A stretch of DNA of 64,000 bases from the NCBI GenBank assembly GCA_965261915.1, contig CBDHDW010000013.1:1054001-1118000 (forward strand), written 5' to 3'. The translations under genes and the position numbers were made by a program. The notes under the pieces are model-generated. The model searched no databases and was not told the DNA's origin. It saw only the letters and a list, made by a program, of their open reading frames with translations. The DNA is from JAIBDK01 sp965261915. Its GTDB lineage: Bacteria; Pseudomonadota; Gammaproteobacteria; Arenicellales; Poriferihabitantaceae. Below, in pieces: positions 17,864-26,260 of the stretch (position 1 is the first letter of the stretch; each line of letters starts with the position of its first letter).

Positions 17864-18127
17864 GTGGCCAAACTGGGCAGTAAAAAGAACCCATTGATTT
17901 TAAGAGTTGCCGATGACTCAAAAGTCGATATGATCGCCAATACCTGTCATGAAAACGGCTGGCATTTTATTTTGGGGTTTGAACCGGACAAGGAAGAGGA
18001 TCTAACGGACCTGGAAAGAAAGCTATCGCCTCCCATCCATCATGAAGCCGCAAAGATCGGGCGAAATGAACGGTGTGTCTGCGGAAGCGGGAAGAAATAC
18101 AAGAAATGTTGCGGAGCTGCCGCTTGA
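17864..18127 (+). CDS. SEC-C motif protein
   Basis: This 87-residue protein ends in the zinc-binding SEC-C motif CVCGSGKKYKKCC, known from the SecA C-terminus and from small proteins of the PBPRA1643 (SWIM/SEC-C) family. The N-terminal MAKLGSKKNPLILRV fits that family. Start is GTG. It follows the DUF6788 gene by 28 bp on the same strand. Function is unknown; the motif usually mediates Zn-dependent protein contacts. Confidence 0.8.
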   Translation: MAKLGSKKNPLILRVADDSKVDMIANTCHENGWHFILGFEPDKEEDLTDLERKLSPPIHHEAAKIGRNERCVCGSGKKYKKCCGAAA

Positions 18128-18532
18128 CTGGTTTCGCTAAACAGCAAATAAAACAGAGCGCAGAACTCGGTACTCTCAAGATAAGAACTAAAACAGCCAA
18201 TGGTAATACGACCGCATAAAAAGCTGTGCTCATTTCGTTTCCTCCAGTGTGGCGGCTAATATAGCAAGAATACCAGCTATAACCATTCCTATTGCCGATA
18301 ACAAATCACCTTTCTCAAGAACGCCATGTGCCGCGCCAGCGGCAACTATCCCGATTCTGCGGGTATCTCTCTTAGATTGTCAGGATTAAACCGGTATTTC
18401 ATGTCCTTACTGTATCACAAATTCACTTCCTTTGCTTTTCTTCGCAAGCCGGTCATCCGAAACCCTATAAAATATGATGTAGTTTTAACATGAACCACCA
18501 ATTTGTGGCAAAACGGGTATTCGGCATGTTAG
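18128..18532 (-). other. Stretch with remnants of tiny membrane-protein ORFs
   Basis: No clear gene. On the minus strand a frame reads GDLLSAIGMVIAGILAILAATLEETK-stop in two hydrophobic parts and lacks a good start. It is followed by a strong ribosome site (GGAGGAAACGAAATG) and a hydrophobic start MSTAFYAVVLPLAVLVLIL. That second frame runs into the opposite-strand SEC-C gene and loses plausibility there. These could be relics of a holin-like or small membrane protein pair. Confidence 0.3.
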
Positions 18533-18829
18533 CCCAAAGCAGTAATGTCCCCTTTTGACTTCTTCAGGAGGGGTTATGACACCGGTTTTTGCTCCTCGAC
18601 AATTGCTCGCAGGTGATGGACAGGAAGTCCAAATGTCGCGCTGACAGGAAGTCAATGAGCGACCCTAATAAGTTACATCCATGTAACGATGCAAAAACCG
18701 GTCTGGCTTTGCATTTCTCGCCCACAGAGACTACTCAGGCTTATATGGAGCCCTCAATCAGCAGCTTGACAAGCATGGTCGCCCAGTTGCCATAGACAGT
18801 GATAAACACAGTATCTTTAGGGTCAATCA

Positions 18830-18845
18830 CCCCCCCCCCCCCCCC
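18830..18845. repeat. Poly-C tract (16 C)
   Basis: A run of 16 cytosines lies inside the decayed ISNCY transposase frame between IFRVNH and the downstream integrase residues. It is long enough to be slippery in replication and in sequencing; its exact length should be treated as uncertain. Confidence 0.9.
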
Positions 18846-19030
18846 AGAAAGAGTAACGGCAAGAGGGTGGACTCAGCCAATTTACTCGTGTACTCAAGAC
18901 GCTGGATATTGAGCCTATTCATGCCAATACTCCGCAAGCAAAAGGGCGTGTAGAACGTGCCAATAAAACCCTACAAGACCGACTGGTCGTCGATCCGCGC
19001 TTACAGGGCATCAATTCTATTGGACGGGTC

Positions 19031-19114
19031 TGTGGAAAACCCTTGCGGGTTTGGCTGTTTTACTGGGTTCCTGCTTTCGCAGGAACGACGAGTGTTGGTT
19101 TCTTGCACAGTCTC
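19031..19114. repeat. Partial MITE-like repeat with stem-loop
   Basis: This starts TGTGGAAAACCC and ends TCTTGCACAGTCTC, matching the right two-thirds of the repeat at 34801-34919, including AACGACGARTGTTG. It contains a hairpin, GGTTCCTGC-TTTC-GCAGGAAC. It interrupts the ISNCY transposase frame. The left terminal GAGACT end is missing here. Confidence 0.65.
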
Positions 19115-19537
19115 ATAAGGCGGTGCGGCGAACTCACCGAGCCGAAGAACTTAAACTCACTCTTAGCCTGCACCATCAGCGTAAACTATCCAAGAACCTG
19201 ACCATTCAATTTCGCAACACCGAGTATCAGTTGACCGGCTACGGTAAAGGGTATCGCTTGCATTGAGCGACTATGACTATCTGCCAAGGTTTTAACGGTT
19301 CGGTAACCTTGCTACACAAAGGCAACGTGCTGGCGTACCGGACACGGCAACAAGGAAAGCCAGCCGTTATAATCGCCAATGATAAGACCGTTCTCAATCA
19401 GGTTGATCAAGCACTTCACCGACAACAAAAATCCACCTGGAAACCCGCACCAGACCATCCTTGGCGGCGACCATTAACCCGTATTTAAACAACAATACCT
19501 CATAATGAATATGAAAAGGGGACATTACTGCTTTGGG

Positions 19538-19872
19538 TTGACAACGAATTGGCAGGATACGGAAATGGTCCAGGGTCAATCAGGGAAAGCGAAATCTTGT
19601 CCTGTAACTCATATCGCTGTACGAGCTCATCCGCTCGACCTAGTAACGCTTCATCGATATCAATACCCGTTTACATGACCTGCACCCAGATCACGCGCCA
19701 GCGTTACTGCCGCACCGCCTAAGCCACAGCCTACGTCAAGAACGGATTGACCTGAAAGTGACCGAGCATCGAAAATTCGCGCAATCTCATCATCTCCACC
19801 CGCAGATAGATAACCTTCCCCGTAAATAATCTCCATAGTCGCAATATTCGATGCGTCGTAGTTGTTTGACAT
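19538..19872 (-). pseudogene. SAM-dependent methyltransferase, truncated and frameshifted
   Basis: The N-terminal 65 residues contain a class I methyltransferase start: an MEIIYGEGYLSAGG lead-in, then motif I VLDVGCGLGGAA. After GAGHV the frame shifts; the next frame continues correctly with GIDIDEALLGRADELVQRYE and DKISLSLIDPGPFPYPAN, then is cut by the ISNCY element. Less than half of a normal about 270-residue enzyme remains. The sequence is reminiscent of phosphoethanolamine or small-molecule N-methyltransferases, but the substrate cannot be told. It is divergent from the dimethylformamidase-like gene. Confidence 0.75.
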
Positions 19873-19958
19873 AATATCTCTCTGGTATTAAAGAATGCGA
19901 ACCAAATCCAGTATAGTATTAACTATTCGATGCAATACACCAAATTACCTGAATTCCG

Positions 19959-22175
19959 ATGAATAAACTTTCCATTGACGGCAGCACGACTAAAATGATT
20001 CCACTGATTGGCTACGCAGAGCAACTTTCAGGATCGGCTGGTGACGTTATTGATTTCAAAGTATCAAGTGTTGCTGATACGCCTTATCAAGCCCGGCTGA
20101 TTCGGATTGTCTGTGCTGACCCTAATCCAGCGGGGCCCGGATTAATCGAGCACGCGGTACCGGGCGAAATCGAATCCGAGCATCCTTCCATTGTTCAGCC
20201 TATTCATCCAGGATCCTATGCGTTTGCTAACTTCACCAAACAAACACTAAATCTTAACGGATTTACATTTAGTGCAACGATTTATCCGACCATTGCCACC
20301 GGGCGATTACAAGTCATACTGAGCGTTTTTTCGAGAATGTCCAATTCGGCATGGTCTTTGGCAATGAATGAGCATCAACAGCTGGTATTCCTCGATTCGT
20401 CAAATGGGTTTGCACCCCTGGTCAGCGAGGTCAATATACGACTCAAAACCTGGCAAACCCTATTTACAAGCTATGATCCTGAAAAAAACCTGGTGCAGAT
20501 CGGAAGAATTGACACCGGCAAAAAAGGTAAACAAATCGCCTCAGACAGTTTCAAAATAAAAATGCCCACTATCACTGTCACAAGCATTTCCATAGCGGCC
20601 GAGTTTACACCTTTAGCGTCTCATCATTTTAATGGGAAAATTGAAGCACCCAGAATATTCAACAGAAAGATCAATACCGAGTTTTTTTCAGGTGAAGAAC
20701 CAAACATCGAGAAGCATTTGGTTTGCGGCTGGGATTTTTCAGAAAACATATCATCTACAGCGATCCCAGGTATCGGATTAAATGCCAACCCAGCTCAGTT
20801 GGTTAATTTTCCTGCGCGTGCGATGATGAGTTCGCAATGGGATGGTAGTGAACGTAACTGGGTTCACAAACCAAAACACTACGCTGCAATCCATTTCCAT
20901 GAAGATGACATTTATGACTTCGGCTGGTCGACGAGCTTCTCGTATACCATTCCTGAACACCTGCAGAGCGGGTGCTATGCGGTAAAAATTACCAACGGTG
21001 AATTTGAAGATAAGATTCCTTTTTTTGTTTCCTCCAAACCGGGAAAACCAAAAGCAAAAATTTGCCTGCTTGTCTCAACTTTCACGTACGTCATTTACGG
21101 CAACCATGCGCGACCCGATTACACAGCAGAATGGCAAGACCACTTCGCCAGGCGAAATGGATATCGCTGGAATCCCGCCGCCTATCCGCACTACGGACTA
21201 TCAACCTATAATATTCATCTCGATGGAAGTGGAATTTGTCACGCCTGTCACCGGCGGCCTTTGCTAAATTTACGCTCCGGTTATATCACTTTCGGTAATA
21301 CCGATTGCTCTGGGCTGCGTCATTTTCAGGCTGACAGCCACCTGATATCCTGGTTGGAAAAAAATAAATTTGCATACGATTTGATCACAGATCAGGAGCT
21401 GCAAAATTCAGGATATGACATTCTTAAACATTACGATGTTTTAGTGACCGGGAGTCATCCGGAATACCACACGCCAAAAATGCTTGATGCAATCGAAACC
21501 TACCGAAACACCGGCGGTCATTTGATCTATTTGGGTGGAAATGGTTTTTACTGGAAAATCGCTGAACACGCAGAACACTCCGGCACCCTGGAAGTTCGTC
21601 GTGCAGAAGGTGGAATTCGGGCATGGGCCGCAGAACCCGGAGAATATTATCAGGCATTTGACGGCAGCTATGGTGGATTATGGCGACGTAATAATCGCCC
21701 GCCCCAACAAATTGCAGGTATTGGATTTTCCGCACAGGGCAAGTTTACCGGATCCTATTATCGTCGAAGCAAAGCCAGTTTCCACGACAACAGTGTAAAC
21801 TGGGTTTTTAAGAATATTGAAGAAGAAATTATCGGTGATTTTGGCCTTTGCGGATTTGGCGCCGCGGGCTTCGAACTCGATAGAATGGATGTTAATCTTG
21901 GTTCGGATGAGAACTGTACGATACTGGCAAGTTCGGAAAACCATGACGAGGATTTTGTTCTCGTTCCTGAAGAATTACTCACGCATATTACCAATTGCCC
22001 CGGAGAGCCTGTGGAAAAACTGATACGCGCCGATATTGTTTACCAGGAAAATGACACCGGATCCCGATTGTTCGCCACCGGATCCATTACATTTTGCGGT
22101 AGTCTGCTGCACAACGACTGCAAAAACAATATCTCCGTAATGTTGTCAAACGTAATCAGTAACTTTACAGAATAA
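19959..22175 (+). CDS. N,N-dimethylformamidase large-subunit-like protein
   Basis: This 738-residue protein matches the layout of the DMFase beta (large) subunit. An N-terminal region is followed by a laminin-G/ConA-like domain at about 80-250 (FTFSATIYPT, FNGKIEAPRIFNR), then the large catalytic part (YGNHARPDYTAEW, CSGLRHFQADSHLISWLE, then GGHLIYLGGNGFYWK and EVRRAEGG). In the characterised Paracoccus enzyme a mononuclear iron held by two Tyr and one Glu hydrolyses DMF to dimethylamine and formate; I infer but cannot prove the same metal site here. No small-subunit gene is adjacent. The true substrate may be another small amide. It is the first gene of a rightward pair with the isomerase-family gene. 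Confidence 0.85.
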   Translation: MNKLSIDGSTTKMIPLIGYAEQLSGSAGDVIDFKVSSVADTPYQARLIRIVCADPNPAGPGLIEHAVPGEIESEHPSIVQPIHPGSYAFANFTKQTLNLNGFTFSATIYPTIATGRLQVILSVFSRMSNSAWSLAMNEHQQLVFLDSSNGFAPLVSEVNIRLKTWQTLFTSYDPEKNLVQIGRIDTGKKGKQIASDSFKIKMPTITVTSISIAAEFTPLASHHFNGKIEAPRIFNRKINTEFFSGEEPNIEKHLVCGWDFSENISSTAIPGIGLNANPAQLVNFPARAMMSSQWDGSERNWVHKPKHYAAIHFHEDDIYDFGWSTSFSYTIPEHLQSGCYAVKITNGEFEDKIPFFVSSKPGKPKAKICLLVSTFTYVIYGNHARPDYTAEWQDHFARRNGYRWNPAAYPHYGLSTYNIHLDGSGICHACHRRPLLNLRSGYITFGNTDCSGLRHFQADSHLISWLEKNKFAYDLITDQELQNSGYDILKHYDVLVTGSHPEYHTPKMLDAIETYRNTGGHLIYLGGNGFYWKIAEHAEHSGTLEVRRAEGGIRAWAAEPGEYYQAFDGSYGGLWRRNNRPPQQIAGIGFSAQGKFTGSYYRRSKASFHDNSVNWVFKNIEEEIIGDFGLCGFGAAGFELDRMDVNLGSDENCTILASSENHDEDFVLVPEELLTHITNCPGEPVEKLIRADIVYQENDTGSRLFATGSITFCGSLLHNDCKNNISVMLSNVISNFTE

Positions 22176-22236
22176 AAGCACTTCCCCTGCCGGCACACCA
22201 CTCGACAGATTCTCTCTAAACGAGGAAAATTAAGAC

Positions 22237-22423
22237 ATGAATACATCAGCAGCCGAGCAATCCAATAAAGATATGATCCTCATTGAACACCTGCCATTTG
22301 CGATGGACGGCGGTATCGCCGAACGATCGAGTATCGGTTTAATCGTACTCGCTACAGACTATACGATCGAATATGAGTTTCAAAGAATATTCGGTCAGGT
22401 TCCCGGAATCGGGCTGTATCACA
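22237..22423. repeat. 187-bp target-site duplication, left copy
   Basis: This is identical to 24317-24503. The duplication begins exactly at the ATG of the interrupted gene and ends at CTGTATCACA, immediately before the IS terminus CCTGACTTCGACGG. Long and variable target duplications are a known property of IS1634 and IS1549. Confidence 0.92.
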
Positions 22424-22428
22424 CCTGA
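22237..22428 (+). pseudogene. 5' stub of the maleate isomerase-family gene (left target duplication)
   Basis: The first 62 codons of the gene at 24317 are present here, with the natural upstream region and ribosome site (CGAGGAAAATTAAGACATG). After GIGLYH the frame enters the IS1634-family element and stops at once. Its 187 bp (22237-22423) are identical to 24317-24503. It can at most produce a 63-residue peptide. Confidence 0.9.
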
Positions 22429-24316
22429 CTTCGACGGTCAACCCTCATAAGTCATTGATTTATAAAGAAACACAAAAATATCTAGGCACTACAAATGCCC
22501 AGATATTGAAGAATTATGTCAATTAGTACAGTGGGTAAGCTGTGGTGGTCGCTTTTAATCCCATCACAGCATAGATTTTTTTTGCCTCTGGATTGATTTG
22601 AGAAGGCATGACATAACGCTGTTTGGTGCGCTTGTGTTTGAACACGCTGTGTTGCACATGAATCAAGGCATTACGGATAACAGCAGGGGATAAGGCTTTA
22701 TGTTGTAGCTTGATTCGATACATTAGCTGTCTGATGCAGGCAAAAGCCATGAACGAAATGGCAATGTGGGCACGCACTCTTGAGGGTGTCCAGTGGTAGA
22801 TAGGGCGTACTTTTAAGTCGTGTTTAGTGATGCGGAAACTTTCTTCAACCTGCCATAAGCCGCGATAGTGTGATAGCACTTCCTGGTGCGGCGTATCGGG
22901 CAAATTGGTGATGACGCCATGCAGTCCGTCCCAGCGGCTTTCGGCATCAATTTTATCTTGGTTGATACTCAGGCTGGTTTTTCCCTTGATAATCAGAAAC
23001 TTTTTATAGCCGTAGTTATTTAATAAGTCCTTGGGGTTCTGGCTTTTACCGATTTTCTTGATGAGCCGATCGACTGCCTTTTGTCGGTCATGTTGATCTT
23101 TATCCGCACGCTTTGGACAATGTGAGACAATGAGTCGTCTCTTCTTGTGTGTCAGCTCGGCTGCGCTTGATCCGTCTTTGCCAAGCGGCTGATAAGCCGA
23201 CTTATCCAATACCCTGGTTTGTAGTGCAGCGGGCAATTGTTTTAGTTTCGCCCCGACGATGTAATAAGCACCCGCCTCATCCAGGGCGCTTAGATTGTCT
23301 TCATTCAGCATGCCTCGATCAGCGACAAAGATCATTTTCCGGACATCATAGCGCGCTTGCATCGTCTGCAAAACGCTGATTAGGCTATGACCCTCGAAAG
23401 TAGCACCAGGGAACACTTCGTAGCCGACCGGCAGACCTTCGCGGGTGACCAGCAAAGCCAGCAATACCTGGGGCTGATTAAATTTACAGTCCTTGCTGTA
23501 GCCATTTTGTTTTAATTCGTCTTCCTTGAAAGACTCAAAATAGAGCGTCGTACAGTCAAAAAACAACACATCCAACGCACCAGATAACAAGGATCGCGTG
23601 CCTTCACAGGTCATCGCTTGCAGCCGGCTGATGGTGTTATCGTCCAGCTGATCCATCATCCGATAAACTTTCTCTAAGGACAAAGAAACGCCAAAGTCCT
23701 GCTCCAGCTGCTGCACACTGCCGCGCTTACTTTTAGGATTGGCAATGCGTGCCATCACACAATGGAACAGGGCTTCTGTGGAGGCACGATACTTCTTTTG
23801 CGGCAACAGGGTATCGAACGACAACTGGCGATAGACCGCGCCATACACCTCATGAATGCCCAGCACCACCCGTTGTTCTTCCACCATCTGCCTCAGGTCA
23901 ACATTCAAGGTGGCTTTGGACGATTGAGCTTTTGCTGCTTTCGCCTCAAGCATCTGTTTGGCGACCGTCTCAGGCGGAAACAGGCTGGGCTGATGCTGGG
24001 CTTCAATCTTCGCCTTGACAACCTCGGCCAAAGCCTTCAACTGCGCCAACTCCTCGTCATCCATGGCAATGCCGACATAACGCACAATCTTTTGCTTGAC
24101 CTTATCGCCGACGCGCACGGATGAAACAATCTGAACCGATTGTCTTGGGCTATTGGGTGTCGATTTAACGCGAACGAACATGGGGTGAGTTTACACTGTG
24201 CTATTGCCGAAATCAACACAAATATTAAGATAGGCACTACAAACCAGTTTCTCTACCACCCCCGCGTGTTTATTGGGCTGTGGGCGATCTGCGTGGGGTG
24301 GACCGTCGAAGTCAGG
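22424..24316 (-). mobile_element. IS1634-family element with long target duplication
   Basis: This 1893-bp element has terminal inverted repeats: CCTGACTTCGACGGTC at the left end and its complement GACCGTCGAAGTCAGG at the right end (16 of 16 identical). One transposase gene is on the minus strand. It is flanked by perfect 187-bp direct repeats. The absence of differences between the repeats indicates recent insertion. Confidence 0.95.
22523..24181 (-). CDS. IS1634-family transposase
   Basis: This intact 552-residue DDE transposase has the hallmarks of the IS1634 group. It has an N-terminal MFVRVKSTPNSPRQSVQIV domain, a DUF4277-like middle, and catalytic residues in LFFDCTTLYFES (first Asp) and IFVADRGMLNEDN (second Asp). 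The C-terminal YRGLWQVEESFRITKHDLKVRP supplies the conserved Glu. Length is normal. No frameshift is seen, so the element is probably still active. Confidence 0.95.
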   Translation of the reverse strand: MFVRVKSTPNSPRQSVQIVSSVRVGDKVKQKIVRYVGIAMDDEELAQLKALAEVVKAKIEAQHQPSLFPPETVAKQMLEAKAAKAQSSKATLNVDLRQMVEEQRVVLGIHEVYGAVYRQLSFDTLLPQKKYRASTEALFHCVMARIANPKSKRGSVQQLEQDFGVSLSLEKVYRMMDQLDDNTISRLQAMTCEGTRSLLSGALDVLFFDCTTLYFESFKEDELKQNGYSKDCKFNQPQVLLALLVTREGLPVGYEVFPGATFEGHSLISVLQTMQARYDVRKMIFVADRGMLNEDNLSALDEAGAYYIVGAKLKQLPAALQTRVLDKSAYQPLGKDGSSAAELTHKKRRLIVSHCPKRADKDQHDRQKAVDRLIKKIGKSQNPKDLLNNYGYKKFLIIKGKTSLSINQDKIDAESRWDGLHGVITNLPDTPHQEVLSHYRGLWQVEESFRITKHDLKVRPIYHWTPSRVRAHIAISFMAFACIRQLMYRIKLQHKALSPAVIRNALIHVQHSVFKHKRTKQRYVMPSQINPEAKKIYAVMGLKATTTAYPLY

Positions 24317-24503
24317 ATGAATACATCAGCAGCCGAGCAATCCAATAAAGATATGATCCTCATTGAACACCTGCCATTTGCGATGGACGGCGGTATCGCC
24401 GAACGATCGAGTATCGGTTTAATCGTACTCGCTACAGACTATACGATCGAATATGAGTTTCAAAGAATATTCGGTCAGGTTCCCGGAATCGGGCTGTATC
24501 ACA
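24317..24503. repeat. 187-bp target-site duplication, right copy
   Basis: This is identical to 22237-22423. It abuts the right IS terminus (GTCAGG then ATG). Because the duplicated block starts at the start codon, the right copy restores the complete coding sequence. Confidence 0.92.
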
Positions 24504-25123
24504 GCCGCATCTTAAATGAAGATGTTGTTTCGCCGGAGTCTTTGCGGGCGATGGAACCCAGGATCACTGCCAGCACTGAACTTTTCACACCAGGCACTGC
24601 GCTTGATGTTGTCGCCTATGGCTGTACATCAGCCAGCATGGCGATTGGCGAAGAGCGAGTTTTTGAAAACATTCGCAAAGCCGAACCTGATGCAAAATGC
24701 ACCACACCAATCACCGCAGCTTTTGCCGCATTCAAGGCATTTAACGCCAAAAAGATTGGCGTATTGACACCCTACCCTGAAGCAGTCAACCGAATTGTCG
24801 CCCGGTATATTTCAAATAAAGGGATAGATGTCCCGGTATTGGGTTCTTTCAACGAAGCCCGGGACAGTCGGGTATCAAAAATCAGCCCCTTATCCATAGA
24901 AAATGGCGTCAGCGAAATTATGGCACAAGCCGATGTTGACGCGGTTTTTGTTTCCTGCACCTCGGTGAGGCTGGTCGATGCCTGCAAACAACTGGAAGAA
25001 AATCTGGATATTCCGATTACATCGTCCAATCACGCCATGGCCTGGCACACCCTGCGCCTAGCCGGCCTTGAAGACCAACTACCGCAATTCGGTTCTTTGT
25101 TTGGTTTACCCTTGAGTGATTAG
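24317..25123 (+). CDS. Maleate isomerase / Asp-Glu racemase superfamily enzyme
   Basis: This 268-residue protein belongs to the family that includes maleate cis-trans isomerase and arylmalonate decarboxylase. The two catalytic cysteine motifs are AYGCTSASM (Cys103) and FVSCTSVRL (Cys224), as in maleate isomerase. The genuine start is the ATG at 24317; a longer frame extending into the IS from 24140 is an artefact of the insertion. The natural upstream region is now 1.9 kb away, beyond the IS, so expression depends on IS sequence (GTCAGG sits directly before the ATG, too close for a normal ribosome site). Neighbour genes suggest catabolism of a small organic nitrogen compound. Confidence 0.85.
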   Translation: MNTSAAEQSNKDMILIEHLPFAMDGGIAERSSIGLIVLATDYTIEYEFQRIFGQVPGIGLYHSRILNEDVVSPESLRAMEPRITASTELFTPGTALDVVAYGCTSASMAIGEERVFENIRKAEPDAKCTTPITAAFAAFKAFNAKKIGVLTPYPEAVNRIVARYISNKGIDVPVLGSFNEARDSRVSKISPLSIENGVSEIMAQADVDAVFVSCTSVRLVDACKQLEENLDIPITSSNHAMAWHTLRLAGLEDQLPQFGSLFGLPLSD

Positions 25124-25156
25124 CGTTACCCGCTATTTTCGAACTTCGGGATAAAA

Positions 25157-25819
25157 TCAGCCGTGTTCGTGAACGGATTTAAATTCAACTTCACCATTCG
25201 GCCCTTCAATCCAGCAACTTAAATAGGGCATTTCCGAATCCGGTATTTCCATTACCTTGACCAATCCATCTGCGCCAATCGAGTGCAGACATTCTTCAAG
25301 CCAGGGTTTACGGGAATGAAATAAATTCAATTGTTTAAAGCGACACCCAAGTTGCTGCATACGTTCAGACGGATGAAAATCCACCAGCCATTGAATCGCC
25401 AGGGGCAAAAATCCCGCACCCGGTATTCGGCCATCCTCAGATATTGCGACCAGCCAGCGTAGGTCATCTCTTTGTGCTTCTGTTACCTTCCCTAATGGTA
25501 CTGTACTGCAGGAACACAAATCAGCAAGATTATTGCTGTTCACTGCCCATGTGAGCAAACGGGGACCTCGCTGCAAATCAGCTCTGATTGCCGGGTCATC
25601 CAAACCAAACCAGCGCGGGTTATATGGCGGATTCATATCCGGGTCCAGCGCAATTACCTCCAGATAAACCCCGTCGTCTAAAGACATAACATGGTTGTGT
25701 GTTGCCATCATTTCATGCCGACCACCCGAAGGGATATCGACACCCAAGGCTTCACGAACGTATTCTACCCCGCTATCCAACGAGCTTGCTGCAATGATAA
25801 TGTGATCAAGATTTGTCAT
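25157..25819 (-). CDS. VOC-family (glyoxalase-like) protein
   Basis: This 220-residue protein of the Glyoxalase_3-like type has an N-terminal MTNLDHIIIAASSLDSGVEY, the VOC metal-ligand position in LDHI, then THNHVMSLDDGVYLEVIALDP. The C-terminal repeat half ends in WIEGPNGEVEFKSVHEH. The fold binds a divalent metal in known members. The substrate is unknown. It is convergent with the isomerase-family gene and belongs by position to the catabolic cluster. Length is normal for single-chain two-module VOC proteins of this subgroup. Confidence 0.8.
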   Translation of the reverse strand: MTNLDHIIIAASSLDSGVEYVREALGVDIPSGGRHEMMATHNHVMSLDDGVYLEVIALDPDMNPPYNPRWFGLDDPAIRADLQRGPRLLTWAVNSNNLADLCSCSTVPLGKVTEAQRDDLRWLVAISEDGRIPGAGFLPLAIQWLVDFHPSERMQQLGCRFKQLNLFHSRKPWLEECLHSIGADGLVKVMEIPDSEMPYLSCWIEGPNGEVEFKSVHEHG

Positions 25820-26260
25820 GTACTGTTGGCAATTTCAACTGCGGTTTAAACTTCAACACTCTAACATCGGTTTTATGCAACCGCCAGTTTCTCTCAACGG
25901 TAACACCGAAACAATTTGGTTTTCTCTCTACCTCAGAAACCCGGTTCGAATTGCTCATTAGCTTTGGCAAATTACGACTGTTTGCAAAATTGCTTATATC
26001 CACTAAGCGCAATCAGATTTTCGATATCAACGAAATGTCTATCGTACATCGTAACAGTCCATTACCTGACAATAAAACTCAGAATTCGTTTTAAACAATT
26101 CATCAGTTTGACTTAGAATTACCATAAATCTTTTCCCGGGCTCAATTTCAGCGTCTAATTCTTTTCAGATCTCCAGCCGTTATTTGCGCGATGGATTGTA
26201 TTTTCCAATCTTTCCAGGCATTTTACGCCAACAGTTCTGCTGACCGAAGAATTGGTTTAG
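25820..26260. other. Intergenic stretch, decayed 5' region of the hydroxyacid oxidase
   Basis: About 440 bp with no convincing frame. The expected first 70 to 80 residues of the FMN oxidase downstream should lie here, but all frames are broken and no match to the family's N-terminal motif was found. Confidence 0.5.

Larger units (their letters stand above)
18533..19537 (+). mobile_element. Degenerate ISNCY-type (IS1202-like) element
   Basis: A 1-kb remnant is bounded by 24-bp inverted repeats that read the same from both ends (CCCAAAGCAGTAATGTCCCC at 18533 and its complement ending at 19537). Inside, broken frames encode parts of an integrase-core transposase: RPVAIDSDKHSIFRVN, then IEPIHANTPQAKGRVERANK (a DDE-type segment with the final Glu), then a C-terminal KNLTIQFRNTEYQLTGYG. 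Frameshifts, a C16 tract and an 84-bp foreign repeat interrupt it. It ends within a methyltransferase gene that it helps to break. Confidence 0.75.

Noticed and set aside
24140..24316. N-terminal extension of the maleate isomerase-family frame
   Set aside because: This part lies inside the IS1634-family element; the identical duplicated copy shows that the native start is the ATG at 24317.
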